The translations under genes were made by a program, and so were the position numbers. Below, one piece after another: positions 10,358-21,281 of a stretch of 64,000 nt of DNA; position 1 is the stretch's first letter; each line of letters starts with the position of its first letter. Below the pieces are notes generated by a model that searched no databases, was not told the DNA's origin, and saw nothing but the letters and a program-made list of their open reading frames with translations. Source of the stretch: Sanguinoderma infundibulare (taxonomy: Eukaryota > Basidiomycota > Agaricomycetes > Polyporales > Polyporaceae); NCBI GenBank assembly GCA_032821775.1, contig JAVLRN010000012.1:1178001-1242000 (forward strand), in the 5' to 3' direction.

Positions 10358-13305
10358 ATGCACAAGCGCGCGGTCCAGCACATCCCTGACCTCTCTTCCA
10401 CATTCCGTCATGCCTTTCCCCGACACCTCAGCGGGTCCAGTCGAGGAGGCGGCGGGGCAGCTGCCCGCAGATCGACTAAGTTACGGGAACGGGAACGGGA
10501 ATATGATAACAGACCGGTAAAGGTTGCGGAGGAACTCAGGAAGGTCCTGTCACCGGAGGCGTGTGGATGGCTCGAGGGCAAGCCAAAGAAGGGCAAGGAC
10601 GGCGTGAAGGGCAAGAGTCCTCTACCGGTGTCCGCGTTCTCACCGAGTAGCAATTCCCCATCGCAGGAAAAGCAGCAGTTTCTTGCCGTGGAGAACACCA
10701 CCGACGACGCTTTCCATTCCACGGATGGTGACGTCGACGCGCTCGCTGAAGAGACGCACCGCATTCCCACTGGGACACTGGTGGAGATTCGCAGGTGAGC
10801 AACGCCGGTCCAAGTTCATACTCCGTTTTGAGGTGACACGCAGCCAAAAGGGGACCGTACGTCGTCCGCGGCGTCGTGCTCTACTCCATGTTATTCCAAC
10901 GGAGGTGGGTGGTGAACGTGCTCGCCAACTTTGGCGAGGTCTGGCCTTGCTTCGAGCATGAAGTCACCTTCCAGCTGCCCAACTTTGTCAGCAGGAAGCT
11001 GGCCGAGCGTTGCGGGATGTTCGAGCTGTCCAGATCGCAAGCGGAGAGCGACGCGCGGGTGCTGGTCCTCAACAAGCTGCGCTCGTTCGAGAAGCGGTTC
11101 GAGTACGACCTCCACACCATCCCCGAAATGGCCCGCTTGATGTCCTTTTACGACCAGGTCGCACACTCCGATCCGACCGCCTGGGCACCGATCACCACGC
11201 GCGAGGCGGCTGCCAAGCTGCTCGGGCGAGAAACGACGTTGACCACCCAGGATCTCTTCGCTGTCCAGTCGTTCCTGTTCGCATCTGGGGACCACTATGT
11301 TGCCGAAAGTAGGCGGTTCCTCCAAAAGCAACTGTTCTGGGTCCGCCCGCGTCAGGAGGTTGCAGATATCGAGGCCGTCACCGAAATGGTTCTCCGCGAC
11401 TCTCCCGTGTTGGACTCCTTTGTGGAGAAGGCGCGCAGACTTATCACCGAGTCAAGAAAGCGGGCTGCCGATTCTTGGGATGAGGCCCCATCCCGCCTAC
11501 CTCTGGACGGCTTCGAGTGGACGGACGAAGAACGGACAATATTTCGCTTCTTGCTAGCTTCAATGCAGGATCGAAGGTTCATCCAAACGGACCCTTTCGC
11601 GGTCCCCGTTGCGCACATCATGAAAATGGTCGGGATGCACTCTCCTGAGAACTACGACAGTGCTGCTGCACACACGTTCCTCGTAGACCTAGGGCTACGC
11701 GCTCCATGGGAGGAACTGAACGCTGGGGAACTCTTCACTCAAAAGGAAACGGAGACTGCAGACCTCATCCCCACTGTCGCTACTCCCATCCTTCCCACTC
11801 CTCTTGGCCCCACGGATTTCTACTCCCAGGACGTGGTCGAGTCTCTGCGACATGACTTCGGCGATATGCCCGCGTTCGTCATAGATGATTGGGGAGCCGA
11901 GGAACTGGATGACGGCGTTTCCATAGAACGAATCCCGTCTGACCCAGAGCACACATGGCTACATGTCCACGTCGCGGATCCCACAGCCTTACTCCCTCCT
12001 ACTCACGACATTGCCCGTCAGGCCAAGCGACTTTCCAACTCATCCTACTTCGTGGACCGCACCATACCTATGCTTCCACGCGATGCGGGCTTAGATCGTT
12101 TCAGTCTTGGCAGCACTCCAGGACAGCCGAACGTCGCGCTGACATTCAGCGCCAAGGTGAACTCATCTGGGACCATCGTCGATTATAAAGTTCGGCCAAC
12201 CCTGATCCGGAACATCCATATCATCAAATACGACGAGGCCGACGCTTTGCTCGGGAACAGAATAAATCCTACCAGCTTCCCTTTCGGCGGCGAGGGACCC
12301 AAGTCGCCGCAGCTCGACCCCCGTTCCGTTGGACCGGCCGTTATGAACGATCTGCAGCTCATAAGCAAAGTCACACAGTTACTAGGCGAAGAACGTTGTC
12401 GAAACAACGCCTTCGGCTTCAGCTTCCCTAGACCCTGGATGACCATTGAGCCACGGCCGCTTTCAAACGACATCATGGGCATGGACATTCCCTTCCAATT
12501 CCGCGGCTTCCCCAAGCTGACCTACGGTGTAACGCAATCGATCGAGACCGGTGCTCGGGGGATAGTGGCCGAGTGCATGAAGGCCGCAGGGCGCGTCGCC
12601 TCGCTCTTCTTCCGGGACCGGGACATCCCCGCAATCCGTCGTTCTGTCGGCCCTGTCAAAACGGAGCTGCGCGGCAAGTTTGAGGAGCTCCTGGCCAGCA
12701 GGGGCCCAGGCGGCATCATCGACCCTTACCTGGCTCTCGCGACCCGCGTCACGGCCCCGGCCGGCGAGTACACGCTCCTACCGGCGATGCACTCTCTGCT
12801 CGGCGTCCGCGAGGGCGAGGGCTACATGAAGGTCACGTCGCCGCTCCGGCGGTTCGGGGACATGATCGCGCACTGGCAGATCAAGCACGCCCTCCTCGCG
12901 GAGAAGGGCGCGCACGCGTCGCGCGTACTGTTCGACGCGGACTGGCTGCTGGGCGCGGCGGAGGGGATCTCGATGGGCGAGCTGGCGAGCGGGCGGGTGG
13001 AGGGCTACCAGCAGTCTTTCTGGGCGCACTCGTTCCTGCTAAGGTGGATGGCGGACCCGCGGCGCGCGCAGCGGGAGCACGACCCGCTCCGGGACCTCAA
13101 GGCGCGCGTCACGGAACCGCCGGCGAAGTACAGCGCCCAGGACGAGGTGAACTACGCCGTGTACTTGCCGACGCTTGGGCTGAAGGCGCGCATGGTTAAG
13201 GTGCCGCTCGGAGCGGTTTCGCCGGAGTTGGGGGACGAGATCGATGTGGATATCCATGGGATCCAGCTGGGGACGCGGCCGATGTTGGACGTGAAAGCGC
13301 GGTAA
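10358..13305 (+). CDS. Mitochondrial RNase II/RNB-domain 3'-5' exoribonuclease (Dss1/Cyt-4-like)
   Basis: Two exons (10358-10794, 10851-13305) give 963 residues. The N-terminus, MHKRAVQHIPDLSS followed by FRHAFPRHLSG, is Arg-rich without acids and fits a mitochondrial presequence; an in-frame ATG further upstream (10223) gives a less convincing start. The RNB catalytic domain covers about residues 485-860. It contains IDDWGAEELDDGVS near residue 490, whose acidic residues correspond to the metal-binding aspartates, followed by HVHVADPTALLPP and later YMKVTSPLRRFGD. The C-terminal part would form the S1-like RNA-binding region. In yeast mitochondria Dss1 partners the helicase Suv3 in the degradosome; Neurospora CYT-4 is the filamentous relative. 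The acceptor used (10850) restores the frame as RGPYVVRGVVLY; the earlier CAG does not. Confidence 0.9.
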
Positions 13306-13520
13306 GCGTCAGCGTTTTGACTTGACGCTTTACCCAAGCAGCGTATTTTAGCATTGCACAAATGTATCGTAGCTTAATCTAATCTCAGTCTCCGCTCCAC
13401 CGGCCTTCCTGACATAAGACGTTCATTCGGGATGAGACAATCGTTACTATTACAATCGTTACTATTGCACCCATGTCCTACGCCCGAATATGAATATTCG
13501 ACGTCTCCAGGCTCCGCTAA
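13306..13520. other. 3' flank of exoribonuclease gene
   Basis: Contains the probable 3' UTR. A short direct repeat GTTACTATT(A/G) occurs twice around 13,443-13,466. No gene is seen. Confidence 0.4.
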
Positions 13521-13920
13521 TCACGTAGTACAGGTACCGTTGGGGAGAACAACCATGCGGCCCTTGATAGTATTGGCTTTTAGCCCGTTGAGGATATCGT
13601 TGATGTTGTCGAGAGGGGCCGTTCCAACGAAAGGCTTGACACTGCCCTATAATTCACAGTTCGTCAGAACCATCATTTTTCAAAGGGAATTGTTATCTTA
13701 CGTTGGCGAGGAGGTCCCGGGACGCCCTCATGTCGTCCAGGGATCCGTAAAGCGAGGGGAGAACTTCGATATGAGGCACGGGAGCTCGCCAGCACTTACA
13801 TCCCGTCGAGCCAAGTCTTCGACATTTTGGCAAGACCTTCAAGCTGCCGTGGATAACACGGACGCGCCTTTCACAGTCGACATAGTCGTTGACTTTGTGA
13901 GCAACAAGGAGAGTGGGTAA
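13521..13920 (-). pseudogene. Rearranged 3' half of a zinc-ADH family gene
   Basis: On the minus strand, about 13775-13702 reads SLYGSLDDMRASRDLLAN and 13646-13521 reads PLDNINDILNGLKANTIKGR and then MVVLPNGTCTT-stop. These equal the last two exons of the ADH at 24.4 kb (SLYGTKDDLKASLNLLAT and APLKDINKILDELRAGK). The intervening intron still has GTAAGATAAC and TTATAG signals at the same place. The next piece upstream is inverted: the plus strand at about 13818-13917 reads WQDLQAAVDNTDAPFTVDIV then VDFVSNKES, matching the middle of the same protein (FQVDVVIDFVANQQ). The segment between them (cofactor-domain strand through LILWRTN) is missing. Hence a rearranged relic, not a gene. It is the counterpart of the 5' half at 22.2-23.1 kb. 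Confidence 0.85.
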
Positions 13921-14046
13921 TATCCATGTCGCACGGCGTGGAGATACCTAACTTGCTACGGTGCTCAGGTTTCGCATTGGGGAGGCAGGCCGTGCGGCTC
14001 GCTGTGGTTAATTTCGCCAGCCCAACGGGTTAGTGCGTATCATTCA
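13921..14046. other. Spacer between ADH relic and left inverted end
   Basis: 126 bp without recognisable content. Its last 8 bases, ATCATTCA, resemble the 8 bases after the right inverted end (ATAATTTA; 6 of 8 identical). Confidence 0.4.
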
Positions 14047-14067
14047 TAGTGTTGTGCAAGGCCGCGC
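14047..14067 (+). repeat. Left terminal-inverted-repeat-like end
   Basis: The 21-bp sequence begins TAGTGTTGTGCAAGG and ends CCGCGC. It is the reverse complement of 19491-19511 with a single mismatch (A versus G at position 13). GCCC-rich repeats follow to about 14,120, as is common just inside hAT-like element ends. Confidence 0.6.
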
Positions 14068-15761
14068 TTCAAGCCCTGAAGCCCCGGGTACCCGGCCCTC
14101 AAAGCCCGCGAAGCTACCCTCGTGGCTTTCCTTTTACACTAATGTTGCCATGGCAGTGTCGGCACCTCCGTAATCGCGGGAACTCAAACAATCGTCCAAG
14201 GTTGTCCGAGTCACGTATACAGTACGTGCGCCAGTCGCAGCTGTCTCGAGGTCTAGGTGACCAAGGACGCGCCGTTAACGAGCGTCGCGCGTCGACGCCG
14301 ATCCTTAAGCCCTCGACTCCCGCGATCAGGGCGAGGTCCGTACAAGAAAGTGGCAGCATGCTCACTTGGTCGCCACATCATGATACAGCTTACTACGTAA
14401 CCTTCCTCTACCAGCTGTCCCAGGCCTCGAACCTCCATCTTCTCGGATGCGTGTTTCCATAATGTGAAGTGACCACTGTTCGACAAGAACATGGAGAAAC
14501 TTCGGTGTCTGACGCCCTTAGCTTTCCGAGCCTGGCGTCTTCATCGACCTTTCATTCCAACCGGGACGTTATCGCATGAATTGAAATGGGGAATGTCCCC
14601 TTGCTTTCGCTGGTTATTTCTCGTCATCTTCCACGTCTCCCCACCCGCCCTCGCGCCTCCTTCCTTACTTCCGCTTGGATCCTTTCCTCTTTGCCTCCGT
14701 AGTCCGGACGCAACTGTCGTGCGAACGTGGTTCCAGAACACGACCGTGCAGCGCGAGGCGCAGTCCGTCGGCAGGGTTACTCACGAAGGTCGCAATCTTC
14801 CTTGCATATACAAACAACTTGCACAGCCACAGCCACGTCTCCCAACGGATCACGACTTAGTTGGACGACTAGGACACGACCACGACCTGCTTGTAGACTG
14901 AACCCGTGTCTTCTTGCCCAGACCAGAAGAGTCCGCGGCCGCTCGTGGATGAGGTCGCACCGACACTCGGTCAGTGTGCAAGAGCCCGGCGAATTACCCT
15001 CCGGGTTAGAAGACATGCTCGGATAGGAAGTGGTTTCGGAACCTGCGGAGCGGAAGAGCCTATTGTTGGAGGATTGGAATTTTTGGTGCGCTGCTTGATG
15101 TCCGCGCAGCTGCAAGGTGAACCACATCAAATGCGACGTGTGTTTGCTCGTTTGTACTGATGACCCGCCCCACTGGTTGCAGACCTTTCGCGCGACGACC
15201 GTAAGTATGATGTACATCTACTTGCACGCTGCAACCCTATTTCAAAACTCACAGGGTAATGGAAGCTTCAGAACGTCTTTCCGCGGCTGCGAGCCGTCTA
15301 GTCGCATTCACCGGGGGTGGTGCGCTACTCGTGGAGTCGAACGTGGACAATGTCAGGCGATTGCTGAGTGGTCTTTGAACTATAAGGCAGCCTCTCCATA
15401 GCGGGACCCAGAATATGAGTGCGTATACGAGCTCTCGCCCGACTGGACTCATCTCTTAATGATATATTTCCTGTAGGTTTGATTCCAACGGACCGTTGAG
15501 GCGCTTAACAAATATTGACTCCCCCGAAACATTTTGCGCTTTTACCGTGTCGCGCAAAGGCTCCGCCATCTGAAACTGGATGGCGAAATGCTAGGTTCTG
15601 ACACGCGCATACGGGGACTGCGGGTCCGTACATCGTCGAAGGACATTGCGGGCTGCGGCCTGGAGCGCAAGCAGACGTACCGTCACGGCGCACTTACTGT
15701 TGTGAGGCATGATGCATGACTCTGGCGTCAGAATACCCCGAGAGCTCGGACGGGACTTTGG
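14068..15761. other. Gene-free stretch inside the inverted ends
   Basis: No transposase or other protein is recognised on either strand. Open frames up to 146 codons overlap each other on both strands and lack motifs. GCCC-rich subterminal sequence occupies the first 60 bp. The last part is the promoter region of the repeat-protein gene. Confidence 0.4.
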
Positions 15762-15768
15762 TATAAAA
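15762..15768 (+). promoter_or_regulatory. TATA box of the Pro/Gly repeat-protein gene
   Basis: TATAAAA lies 101 bp before the start codon at 15869. A C/T-rich, CACCT-repeating leader follows, as is common for highly expressed basidiomycete genes. Confidence 0.6.
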
Positions 15769-15868
15769 CCTGAGCCACTCGTTTGTCAGGACCCCAACGG
15801 TTCTCCGTTACACCTCACCTGCATCTGCATCTAACTACTACATTCTTTTGAATCCTTCACTGTCAAAA

Positions 15869-18098
15869 ATGCGCTCCGCTGCTATCTTGCTCGCTCTCAC
15901 CTCGCTCGCCGTGTCCGGGTACGGGGCTCCGCTTGTCGCCCGCAACGAGACGGCCTCGAATGTCGTCTGCACGAGCAAGACGTGAGTCCCCCTTGTCTCT
16001 CCTCTTCCGATAGGCGTATAGATGCTCATTCACGCATCTCGTTCTTTTTCAGTCCGCTCGACGCCACCTCGACGAACACTGCCATCCAGCAGGTCTCGGC
16101 CAACTCGACCGTCGCACAGTCAGGCAGCGTCAAGTTCACCGTCACGCCCGCCGTGTCGAACGCCACCGTCACCATCGCCCAGGCCGACTTTGCTGGTGAG
16201 TCGGCGCTGCTGCCGTTTGCCCCGTGCTAGGACGAGTGCTAATGCAACGGCTATACCACGCAGCCGGTGTCGAGGCCGCCTTTGCGGTGTGCGGCACCGA
16301 CGTTCCCTTCACCGCTACCTTCGCCAGCGGCGCGACCCAGGGAGACGTGAACGTCGTGTACGAGGCCGTCAAGACCGAGTCCGCCTCGCCGCTCCCGCCG
16401 CCGCCGCCGCCGCCTCCGTCGCCTCCGTACTACGGCTATGACCCCGAGCCTTGGGGGCCGAATGGTCCTCAGCGTGGCGGTCCTCAGGGTGGTCCTGCCG
16501 GTGGCCTTCGTGGTGGTGCCGGTGGCCTTCGTGGTGGTGCCCAAGGTCAAGGTGCCCAAGGTCAAGGTGCCCAAGGCCAAGGTCAAGCAGGGCAGGGCCA
16601 GACTGGTAATGCCGGCGGTCCCGCTGGTGGTGCTGGCGGTGCCGCTGGTGGCCACAAGGTCCGCGAGGCCGCTCCCCCACCGCCCCCGCCCCCCCACGTC
16701 ATTCCTCCGCCTCCCGGCCCGCTTCCTCCTTTCCCCGGTGGCCCCATCGGGGGTTTTCCTGGCGGCTTGAACGGTGGTCCTTTTGGCGGTAACGGTAACG
16801 GCGGTCCTGCTGGTGGTAACGGTGGTCCTGCTGGTGGTAACGGTGGTCCTGCTGGTGGCAATGGTAGTCCCGCGGGTGGTGCTGGTGGTGCCGCTGGAGG
16901 TGCTGGTGGTCCCGCGGGTGGCCATAGGGCCCGCGCTCCCCCGCCTCCCCCGCCTCCCCACGTCATTCCTCCGCCTCCAAGCCCGTTTCCTCCTTTCGCC
17001 GGTGGCCCCATCGGGGGTCTTCCTGGTGGCCCCTTCGGGGGTCTTCCCGGTGGCTTGAACGGCGGTCCTGTTGGCGGTAACCGTAACGGCGGTCCGGCTG
17101 GTGGTAACGGTGGTCCTGCTGGTGGCAATGGTGGTCCCGCGGGTGGTGCTGGTGGTGCCGGTGGAGGTGCTGGAGGTCCCGCGGGTGGCCATAGAGCCCG
17201 CGCTCCCCCGCCTCCCCCGCCTCCCCACGTCATTCCTCCGCCTCCCGGCCCGCTTCCTCCTTTCCCTGGTGGCCCCATCGGGGGTTTTCCTGGAGGCTTG
17301 AACGGCGGTCCTGTTGGCGGTAACGGTAACGGCGGTCCTGCTGGTGGTAACGGTGGTCCCGCGGGTGGTGCTGGTGGTGCCGCTGGAGGTGCCGGCGGTG
17401 CCGCTGGTGGCCACAAGGTCCGCGAGGCCGCTCCCCCCCCGCCCCCGCCTCCCCATGTCACTCCTCCGCCTCCCGGCCCTCTTCCTCCTCCTCACCCTGC
17501 CGGCGGACCCATCGGAGGTCCTGTTGGTGGCAACCGCGGTCCTGCTGGTGGAAACGGTGGTCCTGCTGGTGGAAACGGCGGTCCTGCTGGAGGTAGCGGC
17601 GGTGCCGCTGGAGGTGCTGGGGGTGCTGGTGGCCACAAGGGTCGTGGTCTCCCGCCGCCCCATGTCACTCCTCCCCCTCCCGGCCCCCTTCCTCCCTTCC
17701 AGGTTGGCCCCGTCTGGGGCCCTGCCGGCGGCTTCAACGGCGGACCCGTCGGAGGTCCTGTTGGTGGCAACGGCGGTCCTGCTGGTGGTAACAGTGGCCC
17801 TGGTGGTGCCCCTGGTGGTGCCGGCGGTCCCGCTGGTGGCCACAAGGCTCGTGCTCTCCCGCCGCCCCCGCCTCCCCATGTCATTCCTCCCCCTCCCGGC
17901 CCCCTTCCTCCCTTCCAGGTTGGCCCTGTCTGGGGCCCTGCGGGCGGCTTGAACGGTGGTCCCGTGGGCGGTAACCGTAACGGCGGTCCGGCTGGTGGTA
18001 ACGGTGGTCCCGCGGGTGGCAACGGTGGTCCTGCTGGAGGTAACGGCGGTGCTGCTGGAGGTGCTGGTGGTGCCGCTGGTGGCCCCCACAGGGCTTGA
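15869..18098 (+). CDS. Secreted Pro/Gly-rich tandem-repeat protein (unrecognised family)
   Basis: Three exons: 15869-15981, 16053-16195 and 16264-18098, giving 696 residues. The signal peptide is MRSAAILLALTSLAVSGYGA. Residues about 30-130 form a small Ser/Thr/Val-rich domain with two cysteines (VVCTSKT and FAVCGTDV) that I do not recognise. The rest is low complexity. Six units begin GH(K/R)xRxxP, with the first at residue 215. Each unit combines a proline block (PPPPPPHVIPPPPGPLPPF) with a glycine block built of GGP(A/V)GGN. Unit starts in DNA are at 16650, 16920, 17187, 17409, 17631 and 17838 (spacing 270, 267, 222, 222, 207). There are no cysteines in the repeats, and charged residues are limited to the H-K/R-x-R unit heads. 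A structural cell-wall or extracellular matrix role is inference. The opposite strand is also open for 600 codons, purely because of composition. Confidence 0.8.
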
Positions 18099-18992
18099 GA
18101 TCTTGTCCACTCCGTTCGTCGCTTGACAGCACTCCGCGGCAGCCTCCCTCTGGCTTCCCTACCACGGCTTCTTACCCTTCCCCCAATCCCTCAGGCCCGG
18201 TGTGAACGGCTTCGTTCGTACCAACATTCTCGCATTTGAACCTTAATGTTACTCGGCCCTCGTGGCTTCATATAATATGATTTTTTGTCTTTGCATGTCT
18301 TGCCTCATTTTCGACGACGTCCGGAGATGAATGCACGCCTACGACTCCACTAACAATTACTTAAGTTTGACTTGTGATCCATGCATGCGTCCGGACAGAC
18401 TCTCCTTCCCAGTAGCGCACTGTTGCGCTCTGGATCCCAGAGAAACACCCTCCCACTTGGCATGCCACTCACCATCGGTTCAGGCGTCGAGTCGTCCATA
18501 CCGTCCCAGTCGACATCTCACGAGACAATCGACTTTGCCTGCGTGAGGTTTCTAGTTTCGGCCTGCCACTGTCTTTAAGTTCCTCGACATAAGCACTTCT
18601 CGGTACTGCACGTAAGTACCCAACTTCTGGCTTCCCAGGGGCCGCAGACTTGGAATGCCCGGCATCTAATCTTCTGTGCCTTGACACAGATCGTATTCGG
18701 ACCCGCCCGCCTTGACAGACCGGTATCAACCTTTGCTGCACTGCAGTGAAGATAGCTGCACCTTGGGGACCAATTTTTTCGAAGGCGCTTGCTCGGTGGC
18801 GATGCCGCACTGCCAGAGCTCCAAGGGACCGCTACTGACGTTTGCCGGCTATGACTCCGAGCGGTTTGAGTCCCGCGCTGGAGAGCACAGCGAAAGAAGC
18901 GACCGTGGGGGCAGCCGCTCCATCGGTAAGCGTACATGCCACATAGTCGCGCGCACCGTTTCCTCACGCTGTCGTTGCTAGTTCCTGTCGAT
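18099..18992. other. 3' flank and gene-free stretch
   Basis: Begins with the 3' UTR of the repeat-protein gene. A minus-strand frame of 130 codons (18575-18967) shows no motif or signal peptide and is not called. Confidence 0.4.
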
Positions 18993-19511
18993 TAGAGTTG
19001 TGTTATTTCTGAGCTGCACACATGGCAGGCTGAGCCCGGCCCTTGAGCCCGAGGCTCCAGCAAGACCCATATCATCGTATCTGGTCCCTATAATACACAA
19101 ATTAACAGCTGATCTCTCTGTGTAACTTTGCACAATGAAGGGGATAGTTACCACTTACAACGAGGGTGAGAAACGTTAACGGCGATGGCTGACGACGCGT
19201 CATTGGATGCACATGGACGCTACAGTTGCCAAAATAGGCAGCCACATCTAACCCTTGTCGTTCCACTTCCATGCCCATGTCTTGTCCGCTACGTGTAATC
19301 TCTGACATCGGTATACCGCAATTGATGCTAAAATGTCAATATTCATGCTTACTGTCACTGCAGGCCAAAAGCTCGGGCTTGAGCCCGACCCAGCCCGAGC
19401 CCAGCCCGAGCCCTCCATGAGGGCCCGGCCTGAGGTGCCTGTGAGCCCGAGCCTCCAAAAGCCCAGCCAAAGCCCGGATATTTGGGCCTGGCGCGGCCCT
19501 GCACAACACTA
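18993..19511. mobile_element. hAT/MITE-like non-autonomous element or element end
   Basis: The right edge 19491-19511 is the inverted copy of 14047-14067 (20 of 21 bases). A weaker copy, TAGAGTTGTG, sits at 18993-19002 and matches the first 10 bases of the end except one, so a 519-bp element with its own two ends is possible. Subterminal DNA at 19030-19055 and 19371-19490 is packed with GAGCCCGAG-type repeats, typical of hAT-like ends in mushrooms. No transposase is encoded. Whether the left partner is 18993 or 14047 is unresolved; the flanking 8-bp comparison favours 14047. Confidence 0.5.
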
Positions 19512-20715
19512 ATAATTTAAGAGCTCAACTGTAGAACACGCTTTAATGCTTCAAAAAATAGGTTGATTGAACAGAGGACGAGTTTCCCATGAGTGCCATC
19601 GACCTCATCGAATGGCGTACCGGCAGTGAGGATCTCTCCCCATTTCGTGCCTTGATCTGCATGCGACGACCGTGACACGATAAGAAGATTCGAGAGTGGC
19701 GTTGAGATCTCGTCTCCCGGCTGCGATGATCCGAACGACCCCATATGCCATGCATGCAATGTCCTCTCGTCCCCGTGTGCAGTCGCGGAGGGTCCAGCAT
19801 CTAAGGTCTGTGTGTCCAGCGTTGGGCTCTGCCAGCTCCGGAGTGGCATGCATTGTGAATCCGACGTGAAGGGATGCCGGGGCTACGTAGCCCATTCATC
19901 CTTGCAAGAGAGGCAACATCTGCATGCGATGGAACCGTGAGGAGATGGACGGCCGTTTCACGCAACACTACTTGGAACAGATGTGGCGTGTAAACATGGG
20001 GTTGACGGGCGCTGGAGGACTCCGGCTATGACTCTGAAGGAGTAGTTTCAATCGCGCAGCGTGGAGCATATATTTGTGGCAGTATGTGGCAATATGCGCG
20101 GGGCTATGAAAACGATGCGAACGGAACATGTGCAACACGGGGCGCCGGGATAGTGTCTTAGCCACAGGGACTCAGGAACTGGAAGGAAACCCGTACCACT
20201 CTGGGGAACGTCGCGGTCGAGGATGCAGCGCTGGGAGAGATCATACTGTACGATACTAATATTATCATGTTCCGTGCCAGACGGACTATCGCCGCGGTTC
20301 CAGCCGTTGGGTGGTTTGGAAGCTAGCCACACCCATACAAATTTCGAATTACCTTCAATGGGGCTCCGCGAATTCCAGCACTTCGATCCCGCGAGGCTCG
20401 AGCGTTTTGGGAGAGACGAACTCGATTCGATCGGCAGTCTGAAACCGTAGCAGAGCGACACAAGTACAGAGCACTCTTCCAAACACGGCCGACAGGCACA
20501 AGTCCCCCCTCTCTCTCTGAACCCAAATCAAAGCACCAACTTCATACTTGTTTCAACCAACCAAACTGAGCTAACCTGGGGGGAAAGAAGCGGGTGAAAA
20601 TGGTCAGAACAATGCGTAGAGCGAGAACGCGGCGGGCCGCGTGGGACGATACTCACTGATATTCCTGATTCTCTTGGGGGCCTTGTGCGGCATCGTCCGT
20701 GCACGATGCGCGCGA
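19512..20715. other. Gene-free stretch before the hydrophobin
   Basis: Minus-strand frames of 110-144 codons here have no recognisable features. Contains the 3' flank of the hydrophobin gene. Confidence 0.4.
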
Positions 20716-21164
20716 TTAGAGAGTGACGGGGTCGCAGCCGAGGGCGACGATGCCGTTCTGGATATAGACAAGTGAGCACGATGAGATAGCCACCCCCAAA
20801 ACGCGTGTACGCACGTAGTTGTTGTTGTTGCAGCACACGGCGTTGGCGCCGCAGTTGCCGACGAGGCCGCCGATGAGGGTGATGGGCAAGCAGGTCACGC
20901 CGATGTTCGCAGTCAAGCCCTGGCCGACGATACCGAGCAGGCCGAGGAGCAAGGCGGTGGTGGGGTCGGCGGCCTGCACGGTGTCCGACGCATGTGAGCA
21001 TGGTCTGCGGAACGGGCGGGGAAAGGAACGGCACTGACGCTCTGGAGGGAGTTGCAGCACTGAATGGGGCCGGTGCTGCAGGTGCTTTGGCGGACCTCCA
21101 AGGGATTGGCGGCCGCAAGAACGGCGACGGAGGCGACGGCGAGGGTGGCGAGGCGGGAGAACAT
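20716..21164 (-). CDS. Class I hydrophobin
   Basis: Three exons on the minus strand: 21164-21039, 20973-20815 and 20757-20716, giving 108 residues. The signal peptide is MFSRLATLAVASVAVLAAA, probably with further processing after NPLEVR. All eight hydrophobin cysteines are present in the C-CC-C-C-CC-C order: STCSTGPIQCCNS, then GVTCLPITLIGGLVGNCG, NAVCCNNNNY, and LGCDPVTL. The loop between the third and fourth cysteines, rich in Leu/Gly/Ile (ALLLGLLGIVGQGL), and the spacing of the last two indicate class I. Hydrophobins self-assemble at air-water interfaces and coat aerial hyphae and fruiting bodies. Both intron positions match those of basidiomycete hydrophobin genes. Confidence 0.93.
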
Positions 21165-21274
21165 CCTTGCGCTGGTGAGTGCGGTTGGTTGTGCGGTTGC
21201 GAGCGAGTGAGAATTCGAAGGCAAGCTGGGGGCTCTGTTCGAGTTGGGGTCTCTAGTCCTCCATGGGCACCAGC

Positions 21275-21281
21275 TTTTATA
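21275..21281 (-). promoter_or_regulatory. TATA box of the hydrophobin gene
   Basis: TATAAAA on the minus strand, 111 bp before the start codon at 21164. The distance is similar to the 101 bp seen for the repeat-protein gene. Confidence 0.6.

Noticed and set aside
16251..18110. Open frame of 619 codons on the minus strand, opposite the Pro/Gly repeat gene
   Set aside because: It is a by-product of the GGT/GGC/CCC repeat composition. The plus strand has the signal peptide, phase-consistent introns and TATA box.
18993..19002. TAGAGTTGTG as the certain left end of a 519-bp MITE
   Set aside because: Only ten bases match and the flanking 8 bp do not agree with the right flank; kept as an alternative, not as the main reading.
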